Of a stretch of 18,320 nucleotides of DNA, positions 1 to 7,723 are shown one piece after another (position 1 is the stretch's first letter; each line of letters begins with the position of its first letter). A model generated the notes under the pieces. It worked only from the letters and a program-made list of their open reading frames with translations, was not told where the DNA came from and made no database searches. Both the position numbers and the translations under genes were made by a program. The DNA lies in NCBI GenBank assembly GCA_021648185.1, contig JAKITH010000009.1:1-18320 (forward strand), read 5' to 3'. Origin of the DNA: Thiomicrorhabdus sp. (GTDB taxonomy: Bacteria > Pseudomonadota > Gammaproteobacteria > Thiomicrospirales > Thiomicrospiraceae).

Positions 1-444
1 CTTATTGATAAAGATGAAGAGATTGAAGTGCCAAGTGTGGGAGACCGTCCCGCTCGTTGTTTATCAAGACGTACCTTGGTTGAAGTGGTTGAGCCACGGT
101 ATGAAGAACTGTTTCAGCTGATTCAGGCCGAGTTACGCAGTGCAGGGTTTGAAGATATGTTGGCCGCAGGTGTGGTCTTAACGGGTGGAAGTTCTTTGGT
201 GGATGGTGCGGTTGAGCTGGCTGAAGAGGTGTTTCATATGCCAGTACGCTTGGGGTATCCTCAGGGAGTGGTAGGGCTGACTGAAGAAGTGAATAGCCCC
301 TCTTTTGCCACAACAGTGGGCTTGTTAATGTACGCTAAAGAGCATTTTAGTGGCGTTGTACATGAAGCCCCAAAAAAAACCAGTTCGCTGGATGTGATTA
401 CTATTTTCGATCGAATGCGAAATTGGTTTAAATCGAGCTTCTAG
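1..444 (+). CDS. ftsA: Cell division protein FtsA, C-terminal part (5' end outside window)
   Basis: FtsA is the actin-like ATPase that tethers FtsZ filaments to the inner membrane and recruits later division proteins. The frame is open from base 1 and reads through family sequence such as VEVPSVGDRPARCLSRR and VVEPRYEELF, followed by the glycine-rich ATPase segment VVLTGGSSLVDG. It ends in IFDRMRNWFKSSF, which matches the conserved amphipathic membrane-targeting helix at the FtsA C-terminus, so the 3' end is intact with a TAG stop. About 148 codons are present; full-length FtsA is roughly 410-420 residues. ftsZ would normally follow within a few tens of bases, but here the next gene is lpxC. 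No clear terminator follows ftsA. Confidence 0.93.
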   Translation, partial: LIDKDEEIEVPSVGDRPARCLSRRTLVEVVEPRYEELFQLIQAELRSAGFEDMLAAGVVLTGGSSLVDGAVELAEEVFHMPVRLGYPQGVVGLTEEVNSPSFATTVGLLMYAKEHFSGVVHEAPKKTSSLDVITIFDRMRNWFKSSF

Positions 445-596
445 TTCTAGTTTTATAGCCACTTACTTTGTTGTAACTCTTATTTTATTGGTAGGTAGTG
501 CACCGTAAAGCTCTGTTATTTCCCGTTTTTTATAGCATCATTTTCTCTTATTATGATCAGTTATTTACGCTTCCTTAAAAGTACGATAAAAGGTTG

Positions 597-605
597 TGCT
601 AGAAT
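597..605 (+). promoter_or_regulatory. Candidate extended -10 promoter for lpxC
   Basis: The bases TGCTAGAAT give an extended -10 element (TG at 597-598, TAGAAT at 600-605) in the AT-rich gap between ftsA and lpxC. There is no good -35 hexamer at the expected distance (about 577-582), which is tolerated with an extended -10. Transcription would start near 612 and give a leader of about 60 bases before the preferred lpxC start. Sequence inference only. Confidence 0.4.
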
Positions 606-627
606 ATCTTTTTGAGCTGACTTAGTT

Positions 628-652
628 AGAGAACTTTTGTGCAAAAGTCTCT
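628..652. repeat. Short palindrome resembling fused ends of the 1633-1791 element
   Basis: The bases form an imperfect palindrome, AGAGAACTTTTG facing CAAAAGTCTCT. Its right half, GTGCAAAAGTCTCTA, differs by one base from the right end of the element at 1633-1791 (GTGCAAAGGTCTCTA). The left half similarly resembles the left end GAGACCTTTGCAC. It may be an internally deleted copy with its two ends joined, or a coincidental leader hairpin. A GTG at 639 lies at the centre of this hairpin and is an alternative start for lpxC. Confidence 0.5.
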
Positions 653-674
653 ATTAACATTAGATGGATTTCCC

Positions 675-1598
675 TTGAATCAAAGAACCGTTGCAAATCA
701 AATTAAAGCCAAAGGCATTGGGCTACACACTGGGCATGAGTCGGTCATGACGTTAAGACCGGCGCCTATTAATACTGGCGTGGTATTTCGTCGTATCGAT
801 TGTGACCCCGTTGTGGAGTTTAAAGTCTCTCCAGATATTGTCGGTGAGACCATGCTGTGCACCACTATTGTGCAAATATCGCAAAATCAGAAGGTTAAAA
901 TTGCGACCATTGAGCATTTGATGTCTGCGATTGCGGGGATAGGGATTGATAATCTTTATATTGATATTACCTCGGATGAAGTGCCTATTATGGATGGCAG
1001 TGCATCCCACTTTATTTTTTTATTACAGTCGGCGGGGATTAAAATTCAGGATGCGCCCAAAACCTTTGTAAAAATATTGCAATCGATTCGGGTTGAAAAT
1101 GACAAAGGCGGCTTTGCGGAGTTTAAACCTTTTGAAGGGTTTCGCTTAAATTTTTCAATTGATTTTGAACATCCCGCGTTTCAGGCTACGGCTGAAAAAA
1201 TGACCTTAAATTTTTCATCCACATCCTATTTTAAAGAAGTAAGTCGAGCGCGTACCTTTGGTTTTATGAAAGACATGGAGATGCTTCGTGCCAAAAACTT
1301 AGGATTGGGGGCGAGTTTAAAAAATGCCATTGGTTTAGATGATGAAGGGGTGATGAATGCCGAAGGCTTGCGCAATAAAGATGAGTTTGTGCGCCACAAA
1401 ATTTTAGATGCGGTGGGTGATTTGTATATGTTGGGTCATCCAATCGTGGGGGAGTTTACCGCACATAAATCAGGTCACGCTTTAAATAACCAGTTGTTAC
1501 GAGCCTTGAAAGCGCAGCCAGATGCCTTTGAATTGGTGACTTATGAAAATGATGGCAAGCAACCCATTCGTTATGGCAGCAGTAAGGTTTTATTGTAG
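675..1598 (+). CDS. lpxC: UDP-3-O-acyl-N-acetylglucosamine deacetylase LpxC
   Basis: LpxC is the zinc-dependent cytoplasmic enzyme for the committed step of lipid A synthesis. Similarity to E. coli LpxC runs along the whole protein: GIGLHTG, LRPAPINTGVVF, TIEHLMSAIAGIGIDN, PIMDGSA, VSRARTFGFM, DEFVRHKILDAVGDL and HKSGHALNN. Numbered from a GTG at 639, the zinc ligands are H93, H253 and D257, and the catalytic histidine is H280, matching E. coli H79, H238, D242 and H265. I prefer the TTG at 675: it gives MNQRT, close to the usual MIKQRT start, and 307 residues against 305 in E. coli. The GTG at 639 would add 12 non-homologous residues encoded partly by the palindrome at 628-652. It lies directly beyond ftsA with ftsZ missing, and converges on dciA. 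Confidence 0.95.
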   Translation: MNQRTVANQIKAKGIGLHTGHESVMTLRPAPINTGVVFRRIDCDPVVEFKVSPDIVGETMLCTTIVQISQNQKVKIATIEHLMSAIAGIGIDNLYIDITSDEVPIMDGSASHFIFLLQSAGIKIQDAPKTFVKILQSIRVENDKGGFAEFKPFEGFRLNFSIDFEHPAFQATAEKMTLNFSSTSYFKEVSRARTFGFMKDMEMLRAKNLGLGASLKNAIGLDDEGVMNAEGLRNKDEFVRHKILDAVGDLYMLGHPIVGEFTAHKSGHALNNQLLRALKAQPDAFELVTYENDGKQPIRYGSSKVLL

Positions 1599-1632
1599 AA
1601 AGCCTATCTGAATCGTGATAGAGTTATTAAAT

Positions 1633-1791
1633 GAGACCTTTGCACGAAAGGATGCACGGATAAAAAAGGCTGAAATACGCCTGATTTTCGTTGAAAATCT
1701 TGCGAATAGCTCGCTATTCCCTACAATTTCCGCCTCAATCAGTCACATTTCATCACTTTTTTCTCTCGCGCCCCTCTCGTGCAAAGGTCTC
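1633..1791. mobile_element. 159-bp MITE-like palindromic element with perfect 15-bp ends
   Basis: The ends GAGACCTTTGCACGA (1633-1647) and TCGTGCAAAGGTCTC (1777-1791) are perfect inverted repeats, and both flanks carry the direct repeat TAAAT (1628-1632 and 1792-1796), as expected of a target duplication. The two halves also match imperfectly along their length, and the midpoint is the palindrome GAATAGCTCGCTATTC (1704-1719), so a transcript would fold as one long hairpin. There is no coding capacity, so movement would need a transposase in trans. The GAGACCTTTGCA-type end resembles some IS5-family ends as I recall them; this is not verified. The element sits between the lpxC stop codon and the lpxC terminator. 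Confidence 0.85.
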
Positions 1792-1799
1792 TAAATGTT

Positions 1800-1828
1800 A
1801 AAGCCCCTTTTATTAGGGGCTTTTTTTT
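1800..1828 (+). terminator. Rho-independent terminator of lpxC
   Basis: The stem AAAGCCCC (1800-1807) pairs with GGGGCTTT (1816-1823), and the T run continues to 1828. It points towards lpxC transcripts, about 200 bp downstream of the lpxC stop because the element at 1633-1791 lies between. It overlaps the final codons of the convergent dciA and may also end that transcript, though the T run on that side is poor. Confidence 0.85.
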
Positions 1829-2244
1829 GCCCGAAGACTGAGTTTATTGAGTGCATTTTTGAGTCCCTCAGACTGAGTGTGTTCACTGATTTGTTGCATC
1901 TCAATGGCATCTTGATCGCTGGGGTAGCTGGTAACATGCCACTTTTTTTGAATGACTTTGGGTTGAGGTAATATTTTTACTTTTACTTTATTAAGCTCTA
2001 AGTGAGGAAAGTGTTCTTGAAAAATCCCAAGTAATGTGGGCTCATAAAAGCGTAATTGAGTCGCCCAAATGGCCTCATCAAGTTGTAGAATAAGAGTGTT
2101 TTTCTCAAAGCTAACGCCGATAAGATGCGGCTTTAGTGCGTTGGGCAAGGTATCTTGGCCAACGTCCAGCAAGGCTTGGTACAGTTGTGCATTTTCTAAT
2201 AAATGATTAAGTGCGCCACTGGCTTGATTTAGTAAAGGTTTCAT
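1813..2244 (-). CDS. dciA: DUF721 family protein, probable DnaB helicase loader DciA
   Basis: This 143-residue protein belongs to the DUF721 family, whose characterised members are called DciA and load or operate the replicative helicase DnaB in bacteria lacking DnaC/DnaI-type loaders. The sequence shows the typical N-terminal domain: an opening KPLLNQASGALNHLLENA helix, then a strand-rich part with LILQLDEAIWATQLRFYEPTLL, followed by a basic, probably flexible tail ending in LRAKKSP. Position supports the call, since a DUF721 gene lies between lpxC and secA in Pseudomonas-type genomes. It is transcribed against lpxC and divergently from secA. No good Shine-Dalgarno sequence is visible before the ATG. 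The family call is firm; the helicase role is taken from characterised homologues. Confidence 0.82.
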   Translation of the reverse strand: MKPLLNQASGALNHLLENAQLYQALLDVGQDTLPNALKPHLIGVSFEKNTLILQLDEAIWATQLRFYEPTLLGIFQEHFPHLELNKVKVKILPQPKVIQKKWHVTSYPSDQDAIEMQQISEHTQSEGLKNALNKLSLRAKKSP

Positions 2245-2303
2245 TCAGAACTTATTGGTAGATGTGGTAGAATATTTGGTCATTTTACCGCACTATTGCT
2301 AAT

Positions 2304-2309
2304 TATAAT
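2304..2309 (+). promoter_or_regulatory. Candidate -10 box for secA
   Basis: A consensus TATAAT lies 50 bases before the secA start in the 115-bp dciA/secA divergent gap, but no convincing -35 hexamer lies 16-18 bases upstream. I saw no secM-like reading frame or arrest peptide before secA, so the SecM control known in enterics appears absent here. Confidence 0.35.
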
Positions 2310-2359
2310 AAAAACGTTAATAAAATTTTTCAACTTGTTTAAATCGGAATATACCTTTA

Positions 2360-5086
2360 ATGGCCTTTAAAATCTTTCAAAAAATCTTTGGTAGTCGTAA
2401 TGAGCGTATGCTTAAAGAGTACCGCAAGAAAGTACAAAAAATCAATGATCTCGAAACGTCTATTGCTGAATTGACCGATGAGCAGTTACAGCAAAAAACG
2501 CCTGAATTTAAAGCGGCGTTGGAAGCGGGTAAAAGTTTAGACGAATTGCTTCCAGAGGCGTTTGCAGTAGTGCGAGAAGCGGGTAAACGAGTCTTTGGAA
2601 TGCGTCATTATGATGTGCAAATGATTGGTGGCATGGCGTTACACGAAGGTCGAATTGCAGAGATGCGCACAGGAGAAGGAAAAACCCTCGTTGCAACGTT
2701 ACCCGTTTATTTAAATGCCTTAGAAGGTGAAGGTGTTCATGTTATTACCGTTAATGACTATCTTGCGAAGCGTGATTCCGAGTGGATGGGAAAACTGTTT
2801 GAGTTTTTAGGGTTGTCGACAGGGGTCATCTTGAGTGGACAATCACAACAAGAGAAGCAGTTAGCGTATTCAATGGACATTACCTACGGAACTAATAATG
2901 AGTTTGGTTTTGATTATTTACGCGATAATATGGCCATTTTTACCGCGGAAAAAGTGATGCGAGGTCAGCCATTTGCGGTTATTGATGAAGTAGATTCCAT
3001 TCTAATTGATGAAGCACGTACGCCTTTAATTATTTCAGGACCCGCAGAAGATAAGGCGGAGTTGTATCAAAAAATTAACCCATTAATTCAGCACCTAGAG
3101 CAGGGTGAAGAGGACAAAGAAGCCAAAACCTCTTCGGGCGACTTTACGATTGATGCTAAGTCAAAACAGATTTACTTGACCGATCAAGGGCATGCTAAAG
3201 TTGAATCGTTATTGGTTGAAGTGGGCTTGTTGGAAGAAGATGAGAGCCTATACGACGCAACGAATATTGGATTAATGATTCATATTAATGCCGCATTACG
3301 CGCGAACTTATTATTTGAAAAAGACCGTGACTACATTGTCGAAGACAATGAAGTGGTGATTATTGATGAATTTACCGGGCGTAAAATGTCAGGTCGTCGT
3401 TGGAGTGAAGGGTTACATCAAGCCATTGAAGCCAAAGAGAATGTTAAGATTCAGCAAGAGAGCCAAACCTTTGCCTCTATTACGTTTCAAAATTATTTTA
3501 GACAGTACAAACGTTTATCGGGCATGACGGGAACCGCGGATACCGAAGCGGGTGAGTTTTTATCGACGTATAGCTTAGAAGTAGTTGTTATTCCGCCTAA
3601 TAAAATACCAACACGTCAAGATTTAGCGGACTTGGTCTTTTTGGATATTGAAGGTAAGTTTGCAGCGATTGTAAAAGAGATCAGCGAAGTGACGAAAACC
3701 AAACAGCCTATTTTGGTGGGAACGGCTTCCATTGAAATGTCTGAATTACTGTCTCGCTTATTGAAAAAAGAAGGTGTTAAGCACTGTGTATTAAATGCCA
3801 AGCATCATGAAAATGAAGCACATATTATTGCCAATGCGGGTATGCCGGGTGCAGTGACTATTGCGACAAATATGGCTGGACGTGGTACCGATATTGTATT
3901 GGGGGGCAGCTTAGAAGCCGAACTTGCTTTACTGGACAACCCGAGTGAAGATAAAATTACTGAAGTGACTAAAGCATGGCAAGAGCGTCATGATGCGGTA
4001 TTGAGTTACGGTGGCTTAATGGTCATCGGTTCAGAACGCCATGAATCACGCCGTATTGATAACCAACTTCGTGGTCGTTCAGGTCGTCAAGGAGATCCTG
4101 GGTTAACGCGCTTTTATCTGTCGCTAGACGATGATTTAATGCGCCGTTTTGCCTCGGATAAAGTGAAGTCGATGATGAAGCGTTTGGGCATGACTTCAGG
4201 TGAAGCCATTGAACATAAAATGGTCAGTAAATCGATTGAACGTGCTCAGAAACAAGTGGAACGTTTGCATCAAGATGAACGTGCGAATTTGTTGAAATTT
4301 GACGATATTTCCAATGAACAACGTAAAGTGGTTTATGAACAGCGTAATGAGCTGATGGAGTCAGATGATGTTTCTGAGGTACTAGAAGACTTACGGGCAC
4401 AAGTGGTTGAGAGTCTGGTGGCAACCTATATTCCAAAAGGCTCGTTGTCTGAGCAGTGGGATATTCCAGGATTAACCTTGGCCGTTCATGAAGAGTTGGG
4501 CACGGAATTTGACATTCAGGGCTGGTTGGACGAAGACAAAGACCTGTATGAAGAGACCTTGATTGAGAAGTTGGTTACGGAACTGGAAGAAATTTATAAC
4601 ACTAAAATGGCGGTGGTTAATCCAGAAACACGTCACCACTTTGAAAAAGAAGTGTTGTTACGCACCATTGATAAAAAATGGCGTGAACACTTGGGTGAAA
4701 TGGATTACTTACGAAAAGGGATTCATTTACGAGGCTATGCTCAAAAAGACCCTTTTCAAGAGTATCGTCGTGAATCCACCGAAATGTTTAAAAACTTCTT
4801 GCAAGAGGTGATGTTTGAAACAGTAAAAGTGTTGTCTTTAGTGCAAATTGAAGGCGCAAAGGACGTGGATGAGTTTGATGAACAAAATGCCGCGAATCGT
4901 ACTCAAGATTTAGAGGCCACACACCCTGCGGCTTCTGGAATAGCGGATGCTTCGGATAAGCAACAAGCCTCTCAACCAGAAGAAGACAGCACCTTTAGAC
5001 GAGAGTCGCCTAAAGTCGGTCGAAATGACCCTTGCCCTTGTGGCTCGGGTAAGAAGTATAAACAGTGTTGTGGTAAATTGAGTTAA
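2360..5086 (+). CDS. secA: Preprotein translocase ATPase SecA
   Basis: SecA is the cytoplasmic and membrane-associated motor that pushes unfolded preproteins through SecYEG. The 908 residues are typical for proteobacterial SecA (E. coli 901). Visible landmarks are Walker A RTGEGKT at 103-109, Walker B DEVD at 209-212 followed by [15 protein letters not shown], the helicase region with [14 protein letters not shown] and [12 protein letters not shown], the conserved [22 protein letters not shown] scaffold region split across several helices, and a low-complexity linker before the C-terminal zinc finger with C892, C894, C903 and C904 (CxC-x8-CC), which binds SecB and phospholipid. The gene is intact. 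The Shine-Dalgarno sequence is weak. A long palindromic repeat and then a terminator follow it. Confidence 0.98.
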   Translation: MAFKIFQKIFGSRNERMLKEYRKKVQKINDLETSIAELTDEQLQQKTPEFKAALEAGKSLDELLPEAFAVVREAGKRVFGMRHYDVQMIGGMALHEGRIAEMRTGEGKTLVATLPVYLNALEGEGVHVITVNDYLAKRDSEWMGKLFEFLGLSTGVILSGQSQQEKQLAYSMDITYGTNNEFGFDYLRDNMAIFTAEKVMRGQPFAVIDEVDSILIDEARTPLIISGPAEDKAELYQKINPLIQHLEQGEEDKEAKTSSGDFTIDAKSKQIYLTDQGHAKVESLLVEVGLLEEDESLYDATNIGLMIHINAALRANLLFEKDRDYIVEDNEVVIIDEFTGRKMSGRRWSEGLHQAIEAKENVKIQQESQTFASITFQNYFRQYKRLSGMTGTADTEAGEFLSTYSLEVVVIPPNKIPTRQDLADLVFLDIEGKFAAIVKEISEVTKTKQPILVGTASIEMSELLSRLLKKEGVKHCVLNAKHHENEAHIIANAGMPGAVTIATNMAGRGTDIVLGGSLEAELALLDNPSEDKITEVTKAWQERHDAVLSYGGLMVIGSERHESRRIDNQLRGRSGRQGDPGLTRFYLSLDDDLMRRFASDKVKSMMKRLGMTSGEAIEHKMVSKSIERAQKQVERLHQDERANLLKFDDISNEQRKVVYEQRNELMESDDVSEVLEDLRAQVVESLVATYIPKGSLSEQWDIPGLTLAVHEELGTEFDIQGWLDEDKDLYEETLIEKLVTELEEIYNTKMAVVNPETRHHFEKEVLLRTIDKKWREHLGEMDYLRKGIHLRGYAQKDPFQEYRRESTEMFKNFLQEVMFETVKVLSLVQIEGAKDVDEFDEQNAANRTQDLEATHPAASGIADASDKQQASQPEEDSTFRRESPKVGRNDPCPCGSGKKYKQCCGKLS

Positions 5087-5106
5087 GTTACCCCCACTAC
5101 AAAAAT

Positions 5107-5227
5107 GTAATGACTCAGGTGGCGCCTGAAAATAGTCAAATCAAGGCAAAAAATGTGAGTTTACAGCTGTAAATGATCATTTTTTAACATAGAGTTGACC
5201 TTTTTCAGTGGTTAGCTGAGTCGTTAC
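5107..5227. repeat. 121-bp imperfect palindromic repeat downstream of secA
   Basis: The left arm begins GTAATGACTCAG and the right arm, read on the other strand, begins GTAACGACTCAG. The match continues inward through CTGAAAAA, GTCAA and AAAAAATG blocks to a central perfect palindrome TTTACAGCTGTAAA (5160-5173) at the exact midpoint. There is no reading frame. It lies between the secA stop and the secA terminator, so it would be part of the secA mRNA 3' end and fold into a long hairpin. I see no certain target duplication. It is probably a non-autonomous mobile or dispersed repeat. Confidence 0.72.
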
Positions 5228-5243
5228 TCAAAAGTTACAATAT

Positions 5244-5268
5244 AAACCCACCTTATGGTGGGTTTTTT
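5244..5268 (+). terminator. Rho-independent terminator of secA
   Basis: AAACCCACC (5244-5252) pairs with GGTGGGTTT (5257-5265) around a TTAT loop, ending in a six-base T run. It stands only 44 bases before the argJ start, leaving very little room for a separate argJ promoter. Confidence 0.88.
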
Positions 5269-5297
5269 AATGGCATACCCTAAACCAGTAGTGATTA

Positions 5298-5315
5298 GGG
5301 GGGGAGAAAAAAATG
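5298..5315 (+). promoter_or_regulatory. argJ ribosome binding site made of G7 and A7 runs
   Basis: The sequence before the argJ ATG is a run of seven G (5298-5304), then AGA-type purines running into seven A (5307-5313) whose last base is the A of ATG. The G run plus GAG-like bases supplies the Shine-Dalgarno match. Length change in either run would alter its strength or spacing from the start codon. Slippage is not shown by a single sequence. Confidence 0.5.
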
Positions 5316-6521
5316 AGTGAGACAATGATAATGCACCCAGTATCCGGCTTCTATTTAGGTACTTGTGCGGCAAAAATTAAAAAAAACAGCAACCCTGATC
5401 TGGTGATTATGGAACTGACGCAAGGCAGTGTTACGGCTGCAACCTTTACCCAAAATGCCTTTTGTGCCGCGCCAGTGACGGTCGCAAAACAACACTTAGC
5501 TGAAACTATGCCCCGTGCACTGGTGATTAACAGTGGCAATGCAAATGCAGGAACAGGCAAACAAGGCATGTTGGATGCTCAGCAGACCTGTGCTTGGGTC
5601 GCTGAAGAGTTAGGGTATCAACCGAATGAAGTCTTACCGTTCTCAACGGGCGTTATTGGTGAAAACTTGCCAATGGATAAACTGCAACAAGGCATTCCTG
5701 AAGCGTTATCCAACCTTTCTGTTATGGGTTGGTCTGCCGCGTGTGAAGGGATTATGACCACGGATTTAGTACCTAAAGCGGTGAGTCGTGAAGTTATGGT
5801 GGACGGACAACCGGTGATGATTACCGGAATATCTAAAGGCTCAGGGATGATTCACCCCAATATGGCCACCATGCTGGGTTTTGTTGCCACCGACGCCAAA
5901 ATAACCCAGCCTTGTTTGCAACAGTGTTTAAGTGATGCGGTGAATACCTCGTTTAATCGTATTACTGTAGATGGCGACACCTCCACCAACGATGCCTGTA
6001 CCTTAACGGCAACGCAACAAGCCGATATGCCTTTGATTGATTCGTTAGAGTCGCAAGCCTATCAAGATTTTTCAAAGGCCATTAAAGAGGTGATGACCGA
6101 ACTGGCACAGATGATTATTCGAGATGGCGAAGGCGCGACCAAGTTTGTGACCGTTTCGGTAGAGGGGGGGGTAAATTCTGCAGAGTGTTTAAAGGTTGCA
6201 CATGCCGTGGCACTGTCTCCGTTGGTGAAAACCGCGTTATTTGCTTCCGACCCTAATTGGGGACGTATTTTAGCGGCAGTCGGTCGGGCAGGCGTGCAAA
6301 ACTTAGACATTGACGCGATTAAACTGTATTTAGGCGATGTGTGTATCGTTGAAAAGGGCGGACGAGCAGAAAGCTATACCGAGGCAGCAGGGCAAGCCGT
6401 AATGGATCAAACCGACATTACCATTACCATTCAACTAAACCGTGGTGAAGTTAATGAAGTGGTATGGACAACGGACTTTTCGTACGATTACGTTAAAATT
6501 AATGCGGAATATCGGAGTTAA
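5313..6521 (+). CDS. argJ: Glutamate N-acetyltransferase / amino-acid acetyltransferase ArgJ
   Basis: ArgJ transfers the acetyl group of N-acetylornithine to glutamate in the cyclic arginine pathway; many members can also acetylate glutamate from acetyl-CoA. The 402 residues match the family length. The hallmark self-cleavage site is present in HPNMATMLGF, with predicted cleavage between A185 and T186, freeing the threonine as nucleophile and giving alpha and beta chains. Other family segments are VINSGNANAGTG, FSTGVIGE, ACEGIMTTDLVPK, SFNRITVDGDTSTND and DPNWGRILAAVGRAG. It follows secA as in Pseudomonas-type genomes and converges on hisC. A G8 run lies inside codons for EGG at 6164-6171. 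Whether it is mono- or bifunctional cannot be told; argA at 16371-17660 would also supply acetylglutamate. Confidence 0.96.
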   Translation: MSETMIMHPVSGFYLGTCAAKIKKNSNPDLVIMELTQGSVTAATFTQNAFCAAPVTVAKQHLAETMPRALVINSGNANAGTGKQGMLDAQQTCAWVAEELGYQPNEVLPFSTGVIGENLPMDKLQQGIPEALSNLSVMGWSAACEGIMTTDLVPKAVSREVMVDGQPVMITGISKGSGMIHPNMATMLGFVATDAKITQPCLQQCLSDAVNTSFNRITVDGDTSTNDACTLTATQQADMPLIDSLESQAYQDFSKAIKEVMTELAQMIIRDGEGATKFVTVSVEGGVNSAECLKVAHAVALSPLVKTALFASDPNWGRILAAVGRAGVQNLDIDAIKLYLGDVCIVEKGGRAESYTEAAGQAVMDQTDITITIQLNRGEVNEVVWTTDFSYDYVKINAEYRS

Positions 6522-6586
6522 TTTTTTTCTCCCCCCCCCCTTGTGTAAAAGTAAGCCAATAGGGGAGGGGGGGGGAGAAAATTTAA
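6519..6586. terminator. Bidirectional hairpin with C10 and G9 runs between argJ and hisC
   Basis: A T-rich segment ending in CT and ten C (6531-6540) faces nine G (6567-6575) followed by AGAAAATTTAA, so the stem pairs C/G runs and then extends through A/T bases on both sides, with T-rich tracts on each strand. It covers the stop codons of the convergent argJ and hisC. An extra GGGGA block (6562-6566) gives alternative registers of pairing. It probably ends both transcripts. Confidence 0.65.
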
Positions 6587-7662
6587 TTTTTGCTTTGAAT
6601 AACCTCCGTGAGTACCTTACATAATTGCGTGTTTTCAGCTTCGGTTCCAATGGTAATGCGTAAGTATTGGTTAATTCTTGGTTTGTTAAAATAGCGCACA
6701 ATAACATTTTGTTTTCGCAATGCTTGTGCCAGTTGTTCGGCTGGGTAGTCTGGGTGTGAGGCAAACAGGAAATTGGCCGAAGAGGGAATGACGTTAAAGC
6801 CTAAAGTGTTCAATGTCTTATCCAGCTGTTGACGAGTTTGAATAATCTTTTGACAGGTTTCTTGAAAATAGGCCTCATCTTCAAAGGCCGCTTTGGCACC
6901 ATAAATGGCCAAACGATCAAGCGGGTAGGAGTTAAAGCTATTTTTAACACGCTCTAACGCCTCAATTAAGTCGGGATGTCCTATTGCGAATCCGACACGA
7001 ATCCCTGCTAACGAGCGTGATTTGGATAGGGTTTGAACCACCAATAAATTAGGATATCGATTGACCAACGTAATGGCGCTTTGGTGGTTAAAGTCCCCGC
7101 CAAAATCAATATACGCTTCATCGACCAGCACCACTTTATTCGCGTGTTGTTGCAATAGGTTTTCGATGGCGTCTAAGGCAAGCAAACACCCCGTGGGTGC
7201 GTTGGGGTTGGGAAAAATAATTCCGCCACTGTTTTGGTGATAATCTGCTACATCAATTTCAAATGTTTCCGTGAGCGGAATCGTCTCATAATCTACTTGA
7301 TACAAACCACAGTAAACAGGGTAAAAACTGTAAGTGATGTCTGGGAACAGCAGGGGTTTATCGTGTTTTAATAAGGCTTGAAATGCATGCGCTAATACTT
7401 CATCGGAACCGTTTCCGACAAAAACTTGAGCGCTTTTTAGTTGATGGTATTGGGCAATGGTTTGCTTTAATTCATCTGCATTGGGGTCAGGGTAAAGCTT
7501 TAATACATCCCCCGTTTGTGCATTAATGGCTTTCAATACCTTTGGAGAGGGGGGGTATGGGTTTTCATTGGTGTTGAGTTTAATTAGGTGACTCACTTTC
7601 GGCTGTTCACCGGGTACGTAAGGGGTAAGGGTGTGAACAAGTGGGCTCCAAAATTGGCTCAT
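6583..7662 (-). CDS. hisC: Histidinol-phosphate aminotransferase HisC
   Basis: HisC is the PLP enzyme converting imidazole acetol phosphate to histidinol phosphate in histidine synthesis. The 359 residues fit fold-type I class II aminotransferases: [15 protein letters not shown] at the N-terminus, [27 protein letters not shown] at 152-158, DEAYIDF at 181-187, and the PLP lysine K214 in [15 protein letters not shown]. The ending [14 protein letters not shown] matches the family C-terminus. It stands alone among non-histidine genes, which is common for extra HisC copies; a broader aromatic aminotransferase role is possible. A C7 run codes for part of YPPSP (7549-7555). The start is 61 bases from the divergent Nudix gene. 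Confidence 0.93.
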   Translation of the reverse strand: MSQFWSPLVHTLTPYVPGEQPKVSHLIKLNTNENPYPPSPKVLKAINAQTGDVLKLYPDPNADELKQTIAQYHQLKSAQVFVGNGSDEVLAHAFQALLKHDKPLLFPDITYSFYPVYCGLYQVDYETIPLTETFEIDVADYHQNSGGIIFPNPNAPTGCLLALDAIENLLQQHANKVVLVDEAYIDFGGDFNHQSAITLVNRYPNLLVVQTLSKSRSLAGIRVGFAIGHPDLIEALERVKNSFNSYPLDRLAIYGAKAAFEDEAYFQETCQKIIQTRQQLDKTLNTLGFNVIPSSANFLFASHPDYPAEQLAQALRKQNVIVRYFNKPRINQYLRITIGTEAENTQLCKVLTEVIQSKN

Positions 7663-7723
7663 GATCGTGTATCCGTATTTAAGGTTGAAAGTGTTATTTT
7701 ACCGCAAAATGAAAGGGTTTTTG

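Noticed and set aside
1633..1791. Factor-dependent attenuator or ordinary terminator after lpxC
   Set aside because: Perfect terminal repeats with a flanking 5-bp duplication show an insertion; a standard terminator follows at 1800-1828.
2245..2359. secM-like regulator upstream of secA
   Set aside because: The 115-bp gap has no suitable reading frame or arrest motif, and dciA is divergent.
4563..4811. 82-codon plus-strand open frame within secA
   Set aside because: It is a frame-shifted reading of the conserved SecA C-terminal region; SecA itself is intact there.
6442..6624. 60-codon plus-strand frame across the argJ/hisC junction
   Set aside because: It reads through the C10/G9 hairpin in a shifted frame and overlaps both genes' ends; no family likeness or ribosome site.
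7661..7723. Upstream extension of the MutT-ThiE frame to 7661
   Set aside because: The extra 21 residues overlap the hisC start, lack Nudix homology, and ATG 7724 has a good ribosome binding site.
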